Source of the DNA: Devosia sp. 66-14
GTDB taxonomy: Bacteria > Pseudomonadota > Alphaproteobacteria > Rhizobiales > Devosiaceae
Length of the DNA: 64,000 bases
Direction: 5' to 3'
Assembly: GCA_001899085.1 (NCBI GenBank)
Contig: MKVB01000001.1
Span: forward strand, 428,100 to 492,099
The stretch's first letter is position 1. Each line of letters begins with the position of its first letter. A model generated the notes under the pieces. That model was not told the DNA's origin. It saw only the letters and a list, made by a program, of their open reading frames with translations, and searched no databases. This document shows positions 1 to 10,848 of the stretch, one piece after another. Position numbers and translations under genes: made by a program.

Positions 1-1347
1 AACGCTGTCCCGCCGCTGCGGCACGATCAGTGACTTGAGGCGCCCGACCGCTGCCTCGATCGACAGCGTCTCGCGCTCGCCCGACTTGCGGTGCTTGATC
101 TCGACCGTGCCATCCTTGAGCCCGCGCGGCCCGACGATCAGCTGGTACGGGATGCCGATCAGGTCGGCCGCCGCGAACTTGCCGCCGGCGCCCTGGTCGC
201 GATCGTCGAGCAACACGTCGATGCCTTCGCGGCTGAGGTCGTCATAGAGCCGTTCGGCCGCCCGGTCGCTCTCGGCGTCGCCGACCTTGAGGTTGATCAC
301 CACGGCTTCGAACGGCGCCACGCTGACCGGCCAGACAATGCCGGCATCGTCGTGCGAGGCCTCGATGATGGCGGGCACCAGGCGGCTCGGCCCGATACCG
401 TAGCTGCCCATCTGCACCTCGACCGCCTGCCCTTCCTGGCTGGTCACGGTCGCCTTCATCGGCTTGGAATACTTGGTGCCGAAAAAGAAGATGTGACCGA
501 CCTCGATGCCGCGCGCCGCGAGCTGGTGCTCGGGCTCGACAGCGGCCTTGAAGCCCGCTTCGTCGGTCATCTCGTCGGTGGCGGCGAACAGCGACGTCCA
601 GTCCTTGAAGATCGGCGTCAGGTCGCTGCGGAAATCGGTGTCGATCGCCGGAATCGGCTTGTCCACCAGGCGCTTGTCGAGGAACACCGCGCTCTCGCCG
701 GTATCGGCCAGCACGTGGAACTCGTAGCTCAGGTCGCCGCCGATCGGGCCGGTATCGGCCCGCATCGGCACCCCGACCAGCCCCATGCGGTGGAAGGTCC
801 GGAGATAGGCTACGAACATGCGGTAGAAGGCCTGCGTCGCACTGGCCTCGTCGAGGTCGAACGAATAGGCGTCCTTCATCAGGAACTCGCGCGACCGCAT
901 GGTGCCGAAGCGCGGACGGATCTCGTCACGGAACTTCCACTGGATGTGATAGAGGTTCAGCGGCAGGTCCTTGTAGGACTTCACGTAGGTACGGAAGATG
1001 TCGGTGATCATCTCCTCGTTGGTCGGCCCGAACAGCATGTCGCGCTCGTGCCGATCCTCGATACGCAGCATCTCCTTGCCATACGCATCGTAGCGGCCCG
1101 ATTCCTTCCACAGATCCGCCGACTGAATGGTCGGCATCAGCAGCTGCACGGCGCCCGAGCGGTTCTGCTCTTCCTCGATGATGCGGATGATCTTGTTCAG
1201 CACCTTGAAGCCGAGCGGCAGCCAGGAATAGCTGCCCGCAGCCTGCTGCTTGATCATGCCGGCACGCAGCATCAACTGGTGCGAGACGATCTCTGCCTCT
1301 TTCGGCGTCTCCTTCAGGAGGGGCAGGAAGTAACGGCTCAAACGCAT
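1..1347 (-). CDS. proS: Prolyl-tRNA synthetase, short (bacterial type 2) form, 3' end cut by window
   Basis: Charges tRNA-Pro with proline in the cytoplasm. The frame is open from an ATG at 1347 to base 1 (449 codons) with no stop, so only the last few residues should be missing; alphaproteobacterial ProS is about 440 residues. The N-terminus ([13 protein letters not shown]) and the class II motif 2 region with FRDE and RPRFG are clear, and the frame runs straight from the catalytic core into the anticodon-binding domain without the large editing insertion of E. coli ProS, as expected for this clade. It lies downstream of the nuo-birA-rnj-DUF1467 run on the same strand but 780 bases away, with an opposite-strand gene between. 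Confidence 0.95.
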   Translation of the reverse strand, partial: MRLSRYFLPLLKETPKEAEIVSHQLMLRAGMIKQQAAGSYSWLPLGFKVLNKIIRIIEEEQNRSGAVQLLMPTIQSADLWKESGRYDAYGKEMLRIEDRHERDMLFGPTNEEMITDIFRTYVKSYKDLPLNLYHIQWKFRDEIRPRFGTMRSREFLMKDAYSFDLDEASATQAFYRMFVAYLRTFHRMGLVGVPMRADTGPIGGDLSYEFHVLADTGESAVFLDKRLVDKPIPAIDTDFRSDLTPIFKDWTSLFAATDEMTDEAGFKAAVEPEHQLAARGIEVGHIFFFGTKYSKPMKATVTSQEGQAVEVQMGSYGIGPSRLVPAIIEASHDDAGIVWPVSVAPFEAVVINLKVGDAESDRAAERLYDDLSREGIDVLLDDRDQGAGGKFAAADLIGIPYQLIVGPRGLKDGTVEIKHRKSGERETLSIEAAVGRLKSLIVPQRRDSV

Positions 1348-1574
1348 GTACGGTCCTCGATGGCGCCGGATTCGGATTGCGAACCCTATAGCGTAAAGCG
1401 GGGCAAAGTGGAGCCCGCAAAAGCGCGCGAAACTTAGGCAAACGCCCGGTCGTGCGGTACTTTTGCGCAACCTGAAGCGGCTACCAAATGCTGACCGGAA
1501 AACTATGTAAAAATGCGATGGCTGCCATGCAGAATCCGCTTGGCAGCCCCAGATTCAGTTGTTAGGGTCCGTCG

Positions 1575-1713
1575 CCATAAGAACACAGGCAACCACAAGT
1601 TGCCGGACGTCGACAACGTCAAGGGAGGAGCGTTGGCAGCCACCTAACCGTGTGCCTAAGACCAGCGTATTGTCGAGAAACTCTTCAAAGCAGGGCTTCG
1701 GCCCTGCTTTTTT
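1575..1713 (+). ncRNA. Candidate small structured RNA ending in a terminator
   Basis: The 385 bases between proS and the YjbR gene hold no convincing ORF but end in a textbook terminator. Upstream of it are two perfect short hairpins (GGCAAC-N5-GTTGCC and GACGT-N5-ACGTC) and an SD-like GGGAGGAG. A possible promoter is CTTGGC, 17 bases, TTAGGG just before 1575. The 5' end is inferred, and I cannot match it to a known alphaproteobacterial sRNA family. Alternative: the terminator only ends stray antisense transcription. Confidence 0.3.
1690..1713 (+). terminator. Rho-independent terminator with TTCG tetraloop
   Basis: GCAGGGC, loop TTCG, GCCCTGC, then six T on the plus strand. It stands 20 bases before the YjbR start and has no annotated plus-strand gene upstream, which is the main reason to suspect a small RNA. 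Confidence 0.8.
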
Positions 1714-1732
1714 CATTGCAGATGAAGAAACG

Positions 1733-2062
1733 ATGACAAGTTCTTCTGAGTTCAGGGCAATTGCACTTTCACTCGAGGGCACGACCGAAGCTCCGCACTT
1801 CGATCGGCGGGCTTTCAAGGTCGCGCGCACTTACGCCACCCTCGCCGCCGACGAGTTGACCGCCAACCTGAAATTCACGCCCGACGAACAGGAGTTCAAG
1901 GCACTGCTGGCGCCCGAGGCATTCGTGCCGATCGACAATGGCTGGGGCCGCCAGGGCTGGACGACGGCGGTGCTGGCAAAGCTCAGCGAAGCCGAGCTGC
2001 GAGCGGCGCTCGAAATGGCCTACGCCCATGCTTTGCCGAAGGTGAAAGCCAAGCGGCGCTAG
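1733..2062 (+). CDS. MmcQ/YjbR family protein
   Basis: 109 residues, the usual size for this single-domain family (CyaY-like fold, often annotated as DNA-binding but of unknown role). The family pattern is visible: an acidic/aromatic start (EAPHFDRRAFKV), a central LKFTPDEQEF segment and the WGRQGWT motif before the C-terminal helix. ATG 1733 is chosen because the frame before it crosses a terminator hairpin, although an in-frame start exists at 1559. It is convergent with the DUF1467 gene. No operon partners are visible. Confidence 0.8.
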   Translation: MTSSSEFRAIALSLEGTTEAPHFDRRAFKVARTYATLAADELTANLKFTPDEQEFKALLAPEAFVPIDNGWGRQGWTTAVLAKLSEAELRAALEMAYAHALPKVKAKRR

Positions 2063-2127
2063 CCACGCCTCGAGCGGCCCACGGCGCCGGAAATGACACC
2101 GAGTTCAGTTGCGCGATCGGGAGCTGC

Positions 2128-2376
2128 TCAGCGCCAGTACTCGATCAGCCACGGGGTGGTGAGCCCCCACAGCAGCAGCCCGGTGACCACCGCGGCAAGC
2201 ACAGTGGTCGCCAAGAGCTTCGGCCACAGCCGCAGGATCCCGGCCGGCGCACCACGCTCGGTCCCTTCGATCCACTCGCCCGCATCCACCTGGTTGCGCA
2301 CCTTGAACGGCAGCACCAGGAACAGGCAGATCCACCAGGTGACGAAGAAGATGGCGATGAAGGTTCCGACTTGCAT
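2128..2376 (-). CDS. DUF1467 family small membrane protein
   Basis: 82 residues with two predicted transmembrane helices (about residues 4-24 and 55-75) and the family sequence FKVRNQVDAGE followed by GTERGAPA in the loop between them. DUF1467 proteins are typical of alphaproteobacteria and often sit next to ribonuclease J; here the gene starts 8 bases after the rnj stop and is the last gene of the long nuo-birA-rnj run. Function unknown; the family is named from memory of this pattern. Confidence 0.85.
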   Translation of the reverse strand: MQVGTFIAIFFVTWWICLFLVLPFKVRNQVDAGEWIEGTERGAPAGILRLWPKLLATTVLAAVVTGLLLWGLTTPWLIEYWR

Positions 2377-2384
2377 GGCGAGCC

Positions 2385-4064
2385 TCAGACTCGGTGTACG
2401 AACACCGTTACGTTGGGTTTGCGGCCCCAGTAGGACGAAACCTCGCTGCGGACCGCCCGCTGCAGCGCCGTGTTGACCAGTTCGGGGTCGTTGCGGCGCT
2501 TGGGCGGAATCGACTTGAGCGTTCCTGTTACCGCACGGCGAACGATCTCGGGCAGCGACTCATCGTCATCCTCGACATCCGGCAGGCCTTCGATCACCGT
2601 TTCCGGCCCGGCCAGCACCTGACCTGAGGAATTGACGCAGAGGCTGACCACGATGTGGCCGCCAAAGCTGAGCCGCCTCCGGCCCTTCACGCCGCTCTCC
2701 TCCGGCGTGCACAGCACATTGCCATCGAGATAGAGCTGGCCGACACGCACCTCGCCGGGGAACTGCGTGGTGTTCGGGAACAGCCGGACCATGTCGCCAT
2801 TGCGGGCATGAACCACGGTCTCGATCCCATGCTGGCGGCCGAGCAGCGCATGCGCCTCGAGATGCGCCGCCTCGCCGTGCACGGGCACCAGCACGTCCGG
2901 CTTGATCAGGTCATAGAGCCGTTTCAGTTCCTCGCGGCGCGGGTGGCCGGTGGTGTGCACCAGCCCCTGCGTCTGCGTGATCACTTCGATGCCGCGGTCG
3001 ATCAGCATGTTCTGGATGTCGATGACTTCGCGCTCGTTGCCCGGGATGGCCCAGGACGAGAAGATCACCCGATCACCGGCATTGAGCGAGATCTCCGGAT
3101 GGTCCTCGCGCGCGATGCGGGCGATGGCGGCGCGGGCTTCACCCTGGCTGCCGGTACACAGCAGCACCACCTTGGCGCGCGGCAGTGCCTTGTACTCGTT
3201 CTGGTCGAGGAACGGATCGATCCCCTCCAGCATGCCGAGTTCGCGGGCGATGCCGCTGATCCGGTGCAGTGCCCGGCCCGACATCACCACCTTGCGACCG
3301 GCCTTCTGGGCTGCCCGCGCCACCGAGATCACCCGGCCCACATTGGAGGCGAAAGTGGTGACGGCAACGCGATGCGTCGACGAGGCGATCAGCGCCTCGA
3401 GCGTCGAGGCGACCTCGTCCTCGGACGGGCTGGTGCCGTCCTTCATCGCATTGGTGGAATCGCAGATCAGCGCGATCGGGGTGGAACGGTCTTCACCGAT
3501 CTGGGCGAAGCGGCCGATATCGGTCGGCGGACCTCCCACCGGGTGGGGATCGAGCTTCCAGTCGCCCGTATGGATCACCCGACCGACCGGCGTGGTGATC
3601 AGCAGCGCGCAGCTCTCGGGAATCGAGTGAGCGACGTTGATCGCCTCGATGGTGAACGGGCCGACGCTGAAGGGCTTGCCCACCCGCATCGGCTTGACCT
3701 CGATATCCTCGACGATGCCTTCGGACTCGCGCTTGGCGCTGAGCATCGCCGCGGTGAAGGCGGTGGCATAGACCGGGCGATCGAAGGCCGGCCACAGGTC
3801 GAGCACGGCGCCGTAATGGTCCTCGTGGCTGTGGGTCAGCACCAGCGCCAGGATGTCGTCGGCATTCTCCTCGAGAAAGGCCGGGTCGGGCAGGATCAGT
3901 TCGACCCCCGGTTCCTGCGGTCCGGCAAAGGTGACGCCGCAATCGACGACGATCCACTTGCGGCTGCGCTCCGGCCCGAACCCATAGGCGCCCATGTTCA
4001 TGCCGATTTCGCCCACGCCGCCAAGCGGCACGAAGACGAGCTCATCGGGTCTCGGCTTTGCCAT
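2385..4064 (-). CDS. rnj: Ribonuclease J (RNase J family metallo-beta-lactamase nuclease)
   Basis: Endo/5'-exoribonuclease for mRNA decay and rRNA/tRNA maturation. 559 residues, normal for RNase J. The metallo-beta-lactamase metal motif HSHEDH is at residues 78-83, preceded by DCGVTF; the beta-CASP region follows, and a late VPVHGEAAHL segment supplies further metal and RNA-binding residues. The ATG is 2 bases past the birA stop, so it is likely co-transcribed and perhaps coupled with birA. The order nuoN-birA-rnj is common in alphaproteobacteria. Confidence 0.95.
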   Translation of the reverse strand: MAKPRPDELVFVPLGGVGEIGMNMGAYGFGPERSRKWIVVDCGVTFAGPQEPGVELILPDPAFLEENADDILALVLTHSHEDHYGAVLDLWPAFDRPVYATAFTAAMLSAKRESEGIVEDIEVKPMRVGKPFSVGPFTIEAINVAHSIPESCALLITTPVGRVIHTGDWKLDPHPVGGPPTDIGRFAQIGEDRSTPIALICDSTNAMKDGTSPSEDEVASTLEALIASSTHRVAVTTFASNVGRVISVARAAQKAGRKVVMSGRALHRISGIARELGMLEGIDPFLDQNEYKALPRAKVVLLCTGSQGEARAAIARIAREDHPEISLNAGDRVIFSSWAIPGNEREVIDIQNMLIDRGIEVITQTQGLVHTTGHPRREELKRLYDLIKPDVLVPVHGEAAHLEAHALLGRQHGIETVVHARNGDMVRLFPNTTQFPGEVRVGQLYLDGNVLCTPEESGVKGRRRLSFGGHIVVSLCVNSSGQVLAGPETVIEGLPDVEDDDESLPEIVRRAVTGTLKSIPPKRRNDPELVNTALQRAVRSEVSSYWGRKPNVTVFVHRV

Positions 4065-4066
4065 TG

Positions 4067-4891
4067 TCAGTTCCTAACGCTTGCGGTCGTGCCGAAATGC
4101 ACATCACCGGCGGTGATGGCAATACGGCTGTTGTCATTGGCGCGAACGATCAGTCGTCCGCCCTCGTCGATAGTCTCAAAGATGCCGCGCACCACGTCGC
4201 CGTCGCGGTTCACCGCGACTTCGGCGCCGATGCCGGCGGCGGAGCGCCGCCACAGGTCGAGCACCTCGGTCACCCCCCTGCCCCGATCCCACAGTTCGAA
4301 GGCATCGACCCAGGCATCCGACATTGCGCCGAACACCGTCTCAGCCGTGGTATCGAGCCCAAGGGCGCGCAGCGAGGTCGCCGGGTAGGGCAGTCCCTCG
4401 GGAGCCTCGACCACATTGACGCCGATCCCCACCACGATGGCCATCTCGCCATTGGGGCGCTTGTGCGCCTCGAGCAGGATGCCGGCGAGCTTGGCACCGT
4501 CAGCCAGTACGTCGTTGGGCCATTTGAGCGCAATGCGGCCATTGGCCGTATCGGCGCCGTCGATGCCGGTCTTGAGCGTTGCAGCCGGGACGATCCCGGC
4601 CAGCGCCTGGTTCAGCGAAACGCCGGCGACGAAGCCGAGCGTCGCGGCAATAGCCGGATCGACCGCCGGTACCACCAGCAGGCTGGCCGCCAGATTGCCA
4701 TGCGGCGATTGCCATGGCCGGCCACGCCGGCCGCGACCTGCCGTCTGCTGCAAGGCGCAAAACCAGACATCGCCGATATCGCCTGCCTGGGCGGCTGTCG
4801 CCGCCTCGGTGGAAGTCGATCCAACGCTGTCGAAGCCGTTCAGCCTGTAGCCGCGCGAGACCGCCCTGGACCCGAGCCAGAAAGCTGCCAC
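4067..4891 (-). CDS. birA: Biotin--[acetyl-CoA-carboxylase] ligase, monofunctional
   Basis: Activates biotin as biotinyl-AMP and attaches it to the carrier protein of acetyl-CoA carboxylase. 274 residues from a GTG that overlaps the nuoN stop by one base (TAGTG). The ligase motif GRGRRG is at residues 52-57 and KWPNDVL with GAKLAGIL follows, ending in the small C-terminal SH3-like domain. There is no N-terminal winged helix, so it should not be a biotin-operon repressor like E. coli BirA. The open frame extends further upstream inside nuoN, but that part is nuoN read in another frame. Confidence 0.92.
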   Translation of the reverse strand: MAAFWLGSRAVSRGYRLNGFDSVGSTSTEAATAAQAGDIGDVWFCALQQTAGRGRRGRPWQSPHGNLAASLLVVPAVDPAIAATLGFVAGVSLNQALAGIVPAATLKTGIDGADTANGRIALKWPNDVLADGAKLAGILLEAHKRPNGEMAIVVGIGVNVVEAPEGLPYPATSLRALGLDTTAETVFGAMSDAWVDAFELWDRGRGVTEVLDLWRRSAAGIGAEVAVNRDGDVVRGIFETIDEGGRLIVRANDNSRIAITAGDVHFGTTASVRN

Positions 4892-6336
4892 TAGAACAGG
4901 CTTCCGGCCGCGCTGTGCGCAGCGGCGGTCAGCGGCGACCCCACCGTGACGAAATAGGTCACGATCAGGAAGCCGATGCCGGCCATCACCACGTTCAGCT
5001 CGCCCGGCACCGCGGCGAACTTGGCCACCGGCTCGTCGAAATACATCACCTTGACGATGCGCAGGTAGTAGAACGCGCTCACCGCCGAGGCGAGCACGCC
5101 GATCACTGCGAGGACGAACAGGTTCTGCTCGACCGCGGCGAGGAACACCTGCCACTTGGCGAAGAACCCGGCCAGCGGCGGCAGCCCGATCAGCGAGAAC
5201 ATCAGGATGGCGATGATGGCGGCGACGAACGGCCGCTTCTGCGCCAGCCCGGCGAGCTCGGAAATCGTCTCGACCGGGCCGTTCTCGGTGCGAAGCGCCA
5301 GCACGCAGGCAAAGATGCCGACGGTCATGGCGATGTAGATCGCCATATAGACGGCGACGCCCTCGACGCCGGCCTCGGTGCCCGACGACAGGCCGACCAG
5401 CGCAAAGCCGACATGGCCGATCGACGAATAGGCCAGGAGGCGCTTGAGGTTGTTCTGCCCGATCGCCGCGAAAGCAGCGAGCACCATCGAGGCGATCGAC
5501 AGGAAGATGACGATCTGCTGCCAGTCATGCGTGATCGGCGCGAAGCTGACCGTGGTGACGCGGATGAACAGCGCCATCGCCGCCACCTTCGGCGCAGCCG
5601 CAAAAAAGGCGGTGACCGGCGTCGGTGCGCCTTCGTAGACATCCGGCGTCCACATGTGGAACGGCACGGCGGAAATCTTGAAGGCGATGCCGGCCAGCAG
5701 GAACACCATGCCGAAGATCAGCCCGATCGAACGGCTGTCGAGCGAGATCGCGGTCACGATCTGGTCGATCTGGGTGGTGCCGGTGAAGCCGTAAACCAGC
5801 GAGGCGCCGTAAAGCAGCATGCCGGACGAGAGCGCGCCGAGCACGAAATACTTGATACCGGCTTCGGTGGCTTTCCTGTCCTCTCGCTTCATCGCCGCGA
5901 CCACGTAGAGCGCCAGGCTCTGCAGCTCGAGGCCGATATAGAGGCTCATCAGATCATTGGCCGAGACCATGATCATCATGCCCAGCGTCGCCAGCAGCAC
6001 CAGCACCGCATACTCGAACTTGTCGATGCCGTGCTCTTTGCTGTTCGGCAGCGAGATCAGCAGCGTTGCGGCAGCGCCGCCCAGCACCAGCGCCTTCATG
6101 TAGCGGGCAAAGCCATCGACGATGAACACGCCGTTGAACAGCACGCCGGCCGCCGGCTGCAGCAGCAGCACAGCCAGCACCACGAGGAGCAGCACGATGG
6201 CGACGATCGAAACCGCCTTCGAACTGATGCCCTTCCAGAACAGCGAGACCAGCAGCACTACGATGGCGCCGACGGCCAGCAGCAGTTCCGGATAGGCGGG
6301 GGCGAGCGAAGCGAAGCTCGTGACGTCGGACAGCAT
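4891..6336 (-). CDS. nuoN: NADH-quinone oxidoreductase subunit N
   Basis: Antiporter-like proton-pumping membrane subunit of complex I. 481 residues, about 14 helices, with the conserved Lys/Glu helices of the Mrp-type fold, for example VPFHMWTPDVYEGAPTPVTA in the central region. Last subunit gene of the operon; its stop overlaps the birA start by one base. Confidence 0.96.
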   Translation of the reverse strand: MLSDVTSFASLAPAYPELLLAVGAIVVLLVSLFWKGISSKAVSIVAIVLLLVVLAVLLLQPAAGVLFNGVFIVDGFARYMKALVLGGAAATLLISLPNSKEHGIDKFEYAVLVLLATLGMMIMVSANDLMSLYIGLELQSLALYVVAAMKREDRKATEAGIKYFVLGALSSGMLLYGASLVYGFTGTTQIDQIVTAISLDSRSIGLIFGMVFLLAGIAFKISAVPFHMWTPDVYEGAPTPVTAFFAAAPKVAAMALFIRVTTVSFAPITHDWQQIVIFLSIASMVLAAFAAIGQNNLKRLLAYSSIGHVGFALVGLSSGTEAGVEGVAVYMAIYIAMTVGIFACVLALRTENGPVETISELAGLAQKRPFVAAIIAILMFSLIGLPPLAGFFAKWQVFLAAVEQNLFVLAVIGVLASAVSAFYYLRIVKVMYFDEPVAKFAAVPGELNVVMAGIGFLIVTYFVTVGSPLTAAAHSAAGSLF

Positions 6337-6345
6337 GCCCGTCTC

Positions 6346-7863
6346 CTAATGGCCGGTCGCCGCAGCGACCGCAGCGGGCGCGGCACCGATGGCGTTGGCA
6401 AAGTTTTCCGCGACGAGGTTCACCGATGCGGCGGTCGCATCGAGGATCGGCGCGGGATAGAAGCCGAAAACGATGGTGAGGATCACCAGCGGCACCAGGA
6501 CGATGGCTTCGCGCCGGTCGAGATCGAGGATGCCCTTCAGCGATTCCTTGGTGAAGGCGCCGAAGATCACCCGACGATAGAGCCAGAGCGCATAGGCTGC
6601 CGACAGGATCACGCCGAACGCCGCGAAGAACGCCACCCAGGTATTGGCCTGGAACGCCGCCAGCATGGTGAGGAATTCCCCGACGAAGCCCGAGGTGCCC
6701 GGCAGGCCGACATTGGCCATGGTGAACACCATGAACACCACGGCATAGCGCGGCATCGGCGATACCAGCCCGCCATAGGCGTCGATCTCGCGGGTGTGCA
6801 TCCGGTCGTAGACGACGCCGACGCAGAAGAAGAGCGCGGCCGAGACGATGCCGTGCGAGATCATCTGGAAGATCGCGCCGTGGATGCCGTAGATGTTGCC
6901 GGTGAAGATCCCCATGGTCACGAAGCCCATATGGGCGACGGACGAGTAGGCGATCAGCTTCTTGATATCGGTCTGCACCAGCGCGATCAGCGAGGTGATG
7001 ATGATCGCCGCGATCGACAGCACGAACACGAAGTTCGCGAACTGGTGCGACGCGTCGGGGAACATCGAGATCGAGAAACGGATGAAACCGTAGCCGCCAA
7101 GCTTGAGCAGGATCGCGGCCAGGATCACCGAGCCGCCGGTCGGCGCCTCGACGTGCGCTTCAGGCAGCCAGCGGTGGAACGGCCACATCGGCATTTTCAC
7201 CGCGAACGACGCGAAGAAGCCGATCCACAGCCAGGTCTGCACCTCGGGCGGGAACTTGAAGGTCAGCAGCTTGACGATGTCGAGCGTGCCGGCCTGCCAG
7301 TACATCGCCATGATGGCGATCAGCATCAGCACCGTGCCGGTGAAGCTGTAAAAGAAGAACTTGTAGGTCGCCTGGATGCGTCGTGCCCCGCCCCAGATGC
7401 CGATGATCAGGAACATCGGGATCAGCGTGCCCTCGAAGAACACGTAGAACATCGCCAGATCGAGCGTCGCAAACGCGCCGATCATGAACGTCTCGAGGAT
7501 CAGGAAGACGATCAGGTACTCTTTGACCCGCTTGGTGATGGAGCCGAAGCTCGACAGGATCACCGCCGGCATCAGCACCGCGGTCAGCGGGATGAACAGC
7601 ACCGAAATGCCGTCGACGCCCATGCGATAGCCGATCGAGTCGCTCCAGCCGTAGTTCTCGACGAACTGGAAACCGGTGTTCGACGGGTCGAACAGGTACC
7701 ACAGGTATAGACTGAGGGCAGCCGTCACCAGCGTCACGCCCAGCGCGATATAGCGCGCCAGGTTGTTGGCCGCCTCGTCGCGTCCGCCGACAAACAGCAG
7801 CAGGAACGCACCCAGCGTCGGCAGGAAGGTGATGACCGTCAGAAGGTGGTCACTGAAGATCAT
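6346..7863 (-). CDS. nuoM: NADH-quinone oxidoreductase subunit M
   Basis: Second antiporter-like proton channel of the complex I membrane arm. 505 residues and about 14 helices; [19 protein letters not shown] is the diagnostic helix 7-8 segment. It starts in an ATGA overlap with the nuoL stop, indicating translational coupling of L and M. Confidence 0.97.
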   Translation of the reverse strand: MIFSDHLLTVITFLPTLGAFLLLFVGGRDEAANNLARYIALGVTLVTAALSLYLWYLFDPSNTGFQFVENYGWSDSIGYRMGVDGISVLFIPLTAVLMPAVILSSFGSITKRVKEYLIVFLILETFMIGAFATLDLAMFYVFFEGTLIPMFLIIGIWGGARRIQATYKFFFYSFTGTVLMLIAIMAMYWQAGTLDIVKLLTFKFPPEVQTWLWIGFFASFAVKMPMWPFHRWLPEAHVEAPTGGSVILAAILLKLGGYGFIRFSISMFPDASHQFANFVFVLSIAAIIITSLIALVQTDIKKLIAYSSVAHMGFVTMGIFTGNIYGIHGAIFQMISHGIVSAALFFCVGVVYDRMHTREIDAYGGLVSPMPRYAVVFMVFTMANVGLPGTSGFVGEFLTMLAAFQANTWVAFFAAFGVILSAAYALWLYRRVIFGAFTKESLKGILDLDRREAIVLVPLVILTIVFGFYPAPILDATAASVNLVAENFANAIGAAPAAVAAATGH

Positions 7864-9905
7864 CCCAGGAGTCCCCCGGCGGCGATGGCCCAGGTGAGCA
7901 GCGCCGCAATACCGATAAGCATGGCGAAAGCGTAGTGATAGAGGTAGCCGGACTGCAGCTTCACCACCTTGCCGGTAATGTCCTTGACGCGATTGCCAAG
8001 GCCCTCGGTGATGGTCTTGTCGACCAGCATATCGTCAAAGCCCTTCCACAGGGCGGTGCCCAGCCACAGAGCCGGCTTGACGAAGATGCGGTCGTAAAGC
8101 TCGTCGAAGTACCACTTGTTGAGCAGGAACAGGTAGAGCCCCGGGTTGGCGTGCGCCATCCGCTTCGGCATCTCGCGGTCGTAGACATACATCCACAACG
8201 CGGCGCCGAAACCGAACAGCATGGCGAACGTCGCCGACCACTTCACCCATAGCGGCACGCCGTGGGCGGCCTCGAGCAGTTGCTCGGAGACGACCAGCGA
8301 GCCCTGGAAGAAGTGCTCGATATGCTCGGCATGGCCGAAGAACAGGTCGTTGAACACCACGCCCGCCAGCACCGCGCCGACCGCCAGCACATAGAGCGGC
8401 ACCAGCATGACGTTGGGGCTCTCATGGGCGTTGTCGTAGGCGCTGCCGTGATGCCCGTGATCGTCATGGGCATGGTCGGCATGCGCATCGTGCCCATGGT
8501 GCTGCCCGCGCGGCTCGCCATGGAAGGTCAGGTGGATCAGGCGCCACGAGTAGAAGCTCGTGAACATCGCCGCGATCACCAGCGCCCAGAAGGCGATGTA
8601 GCCGGTCGAACCACCCGCCGCATAGGCGACTTCGATGATCCCGTCCTTCGAAAAGAACCCGGCAAAGCCGAGCGGCGTGCCCGGAATACCGACGCCCGTA
8701 AGCGCCAGCGTGCCGATGATCATCATCCAGTAGGTGACCGGGATCTTCTTGCGCAGCCCGCCCATGTTCCGCATGTCCTGCTCATGGTGCATCGCGTGGA
8801 TGACCGAGCCGGCGCCCAGGAACAGCAGCGCCTTGAAGAAGGCGTGGGTGAACAGGTGGAAGACACCGACCGAGTACATCCCTGCCCCGAGCGCCACGAA
8901 CATGTAGCCGAGCTGCGAACAGGTCGAGTAGGCGATGACGCGCTTGATGTCGTTCTGCACCAGGCCAACCGTCGCCGCAAAGAACGCCGTCAGCGCGCCG
9001 ACCAGCATCACCACCGTCATGGCGAAGGGCGAAAGTTCGAATAGCGGCGACAGGCGCGCCACCATGAACACGCCGGCCGTCACCATGGTGGCGGCATGGA
9101 TGAGCGCCGACACCGGTGTCGGGCCTTCCATGGCGTCCGGCAGCCAGGTGTGGAGCAGAAACTGCGCCGACTTGCCCATGGCGCCCATGAACAGCAGCAG
9201 GCAGACCACGGTCATCGCGTCCAGATCCCACGACAGGAAGTGGATCACCGGCAGGTTACCCTTGAGCCCGTCCGCAGCGTGGAACGCGCCGTCGAAATCG
9301 AGGTGCCCGAGCACCACGAAGGCAGCGAAGATACCGAGCGCAAAGCCGAAATCGCCGACGCGGTTGACGACGAACGCCTTCATGGCGGCGGCGTTGGCGG
9401 TGGGCTTCTTGTACCAGAAGCCGATCAGCAGGTAGGACGCGAGGCCCACCCCTTCCCAGCCGAAGAACATCTGCAGGAAGTTGTCGGCCGTCACCAGCAT
9501 CAGCATGGCGAAGGTGAATAGCGACAGGTAGGCGAAGAACCGCGAACGGTGCGGATCATCGGCCATGTAGCCGATCGAATAGAGATGAACGAGGCTGGAA
9601 ACCGTGGTCACCACCACCAGCATCACCGCGGTGAGCGTATCGACGCGCAGCACCCAGCGCAGGTCGAGCGCACCGGAGACGATCCAGCGCATCACCTCGA
9701 CCTTGTTTGCCTCTGCGTGGCCCCCGGCCTCGGCGGCCTCCGGTGCGAACCAGAAGCCGGCGAAGACGATCCAGCTCAGCACCGCGGCGCCGATCAGCAG
9801 CCCGGTGGTGATGTACTCGCTGGTGCGGTGGCCGATGATGCGGCCCAGCAAGCCTGCGATCAGGGCCCCGACGAGCGGGAAGAATACGATGGCCTGGATA
9901 AACAC
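7860..9905 (-). CDS. nuoL: NADH-quinone oxidoreductase subunit L
   Basis: Distal antiporter-like subunit carrying the long lateral helix that runs along the membrane arm. 681 residues. [20 protein letters not shown] marks the proton-channel core. Between about residues 463 and 493 is a loop very rich in His and Asp (coding bases about 8425-8515) before the C-terminal half; similar His-rich loops occur in alphaproteobacterial NuoL as I recall, and might bind metal, but no role is shown. The stop overlaps nuoM by four bases. Confidence 0.97.
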   Translation of the reverse strand: MFIQAIVFFPLVGALIAGLLGRIIGHRTSEYITTGLLIGAAVLSWIVFAGFWFAPEAAEAGGHAEANKVEVMRWIVSGALDLRWVLRVDTLTAVMLVVVTTVSSLVHLYSIGYMADDPHRSRFFAYLSLFTFAMLMLVTADNFLQMFFGWEGVGLASYLLIGFWYKKPTANAAAMKAFVVNRVGDFGFALGIFAAFVVLGHLDFDGAFHAADGLKGNLPVIHFLSWDLDAMTVVCLLLFMGAMGKSAQFLLHTWLPDAMEGPTPVSALIHAATMVTAGVFMVARLSPLFELSPFAMTVVMLVGALTAFFAATVGLVQNDIKRVIAYSTCSQLGYMFVALGAGMYSVGVFHLFTHAFFKALLFLGAGSVIHAMHHEQDMRNMGGLRKKIPVTYWMMIIGTLALTGVGIPGTPLGFAGFFSKDGIIEVAYAAGGSTGYIAFWALVIAAMFTSFYSWRLIHLTFHGEPRGQHHGHDAHADHAHDDHGHHGSAYDNAHESPNVMLVPLYVLAVGAVLAGVVFNDLFFGHAEHIEHFFQGSLVVSEQLLEAAHGVPLWVKWSATFAMLFGFGAALWMYVYDREMPKRMAHANPGLYLFLLNKWYFDELYDRIFVKPALWLGTALWKGFDDMLVDKTITEGLGNRVKDITGKVVKLQSGYLYHYAFAMLIGIAALLTWAIAAGGLLG

Positions 9906-9909
9906 CGGG

Positions 9910-10230
9910 TCAGCCCTTCAGCGAGTTGACGTCTTCCACGGCGATGGAGCCGCGGTTGCGATAGAAGATGACGAGGATGGCAAGACCGATCGCGGCTTCC
10001 GCGGCGGCCACCGTGAGGATCAGCAGCGCGAACACCTGCCCGGCGAGGTCGCTCAGCTGCGACGAGAACGCCACGAAGTTGATGTTCACCGCGAGCAGGA
10101 TCAGTTCCACCGACATCAGGATGACGATGATGTTCTTCCTGTTGAGGAAAATCCCGAACACGCCCAGCGTGAAGAGGATCGCCCCGACGGTCAGGTAGTG
10201 CCCGAGGCCGATGCCTGTTTCTGCCAGCAT
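9910..10230 (-). CDS. nuoK: NADH-quinone oxidoreductase subunit K
   Basis: Small three-helix membrane subunit (106 residues; family about 100) homologous to MrpC. The second helix carries the conserved glutamate in [15 protein letters not shown], needed for proton translocation in E. coli NuoK. It starts directly after the nuoJ stop and is followed 4 bases later by nuoL. Confidence 0.97.
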   Translation of the reverse strand: MLAETGIGLGHYLTVGAILFTLGVFGIFLNRKNIIVILMSVELILLAVNINFVAFSSQLSDLAGQVFALLILTVAAAEAAIGLAILVIFYRNRGSIAVEDVNSLKG

Positions 10231-10839
10231 TTAGAGCCCCTGCCCCGATTTGACCTTGACCAGTTCCGTGCCTTCCGAGCGCTTGCGGCCGGTCTGGCGG
10301 AACACATCCTGCCGCTTGACGTTCGACTTGTGCCTGAGCGTCAGGACGATCGCGCCGATCATGGCGACCAGCAGCACGCCGGCGGCGCCCTGGAACAGGA
10401 AGACGTAGCGCGTGTAGAGCAGCTGCCCGATGGCGCGCGTATTGTCGATCGCCGCATCCATCGGCACCGCGGCCGCCGCGCCCGAGTCGACCGGCAGCAC
10501 GAAGCTCCCCGCCACCAGCAGCAGCTCGAGCAGCAGGATCACGCCCACAACCACGCCCACCGGGGCGTATTGCAGCATGCCCTGGCGCAGCGACGCGAAA
10601 TCGACGTCGAGCATCATGGTGACGAACAGGAACAGCACCGCGACGGCGCCGACATAGACGACGATCAGGATCAGCGCGAGGAACTCGGCGCCGGCCAGCA
10701 TGAACAGGCCGGCCGAATTGACGAATGCCAGGATCAGGAACAGCACCGAGTGCACGGGATTGCGCGCCGCGATCACCATCAGCGCCGAAGCGACGGTGAT
10801 GACCGAGAACACATAGAAGAAGAACAGCGGCAGCGTCAT
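10231..10839 (-). CDS. nuoJ: NADH-quinone oxidoreductase subunit J
   Basis: Five-helix membrane subunit next to the quinone channel, 202 residues. YVGAVAVLFLFVTMMLDVD is the conserved third-helix signature (pi-bulge helix). The tail after about residue 165 is basic and cytoplasmic. Between nuoI (9-base gap) and nuoK (no gap). Confidence 0.96.
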   Translation of the reverse strand: MTLPLFFFYVFSVITVASALMVIAARNPVHSVLFLILAFVNSAGLFMLAGAEFLALILIVVYVGAVAVLFLFVTMMLDVDFASLRQGMLQYAPVGVVVGVILLLELLLVAGSFVLPVDSGAAAAVPMDAAIDNTRAIGQLLYTRYVFLFQGAAGVLLVAMIGAIVLTLRHKSNVKRQDVFRQTGRKRSEGTELVKVKSGQGL

Positions 10840-10848
10840 CTCGATCCC

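Noticed and set aside
4714-7710. Open frame of about 1000 codons on the plus strand opposite nuoN and nuoM
   Set aside because: Same GC-driven shadow effect; highly charged, repetitive translation against well-conserved complex I genes.
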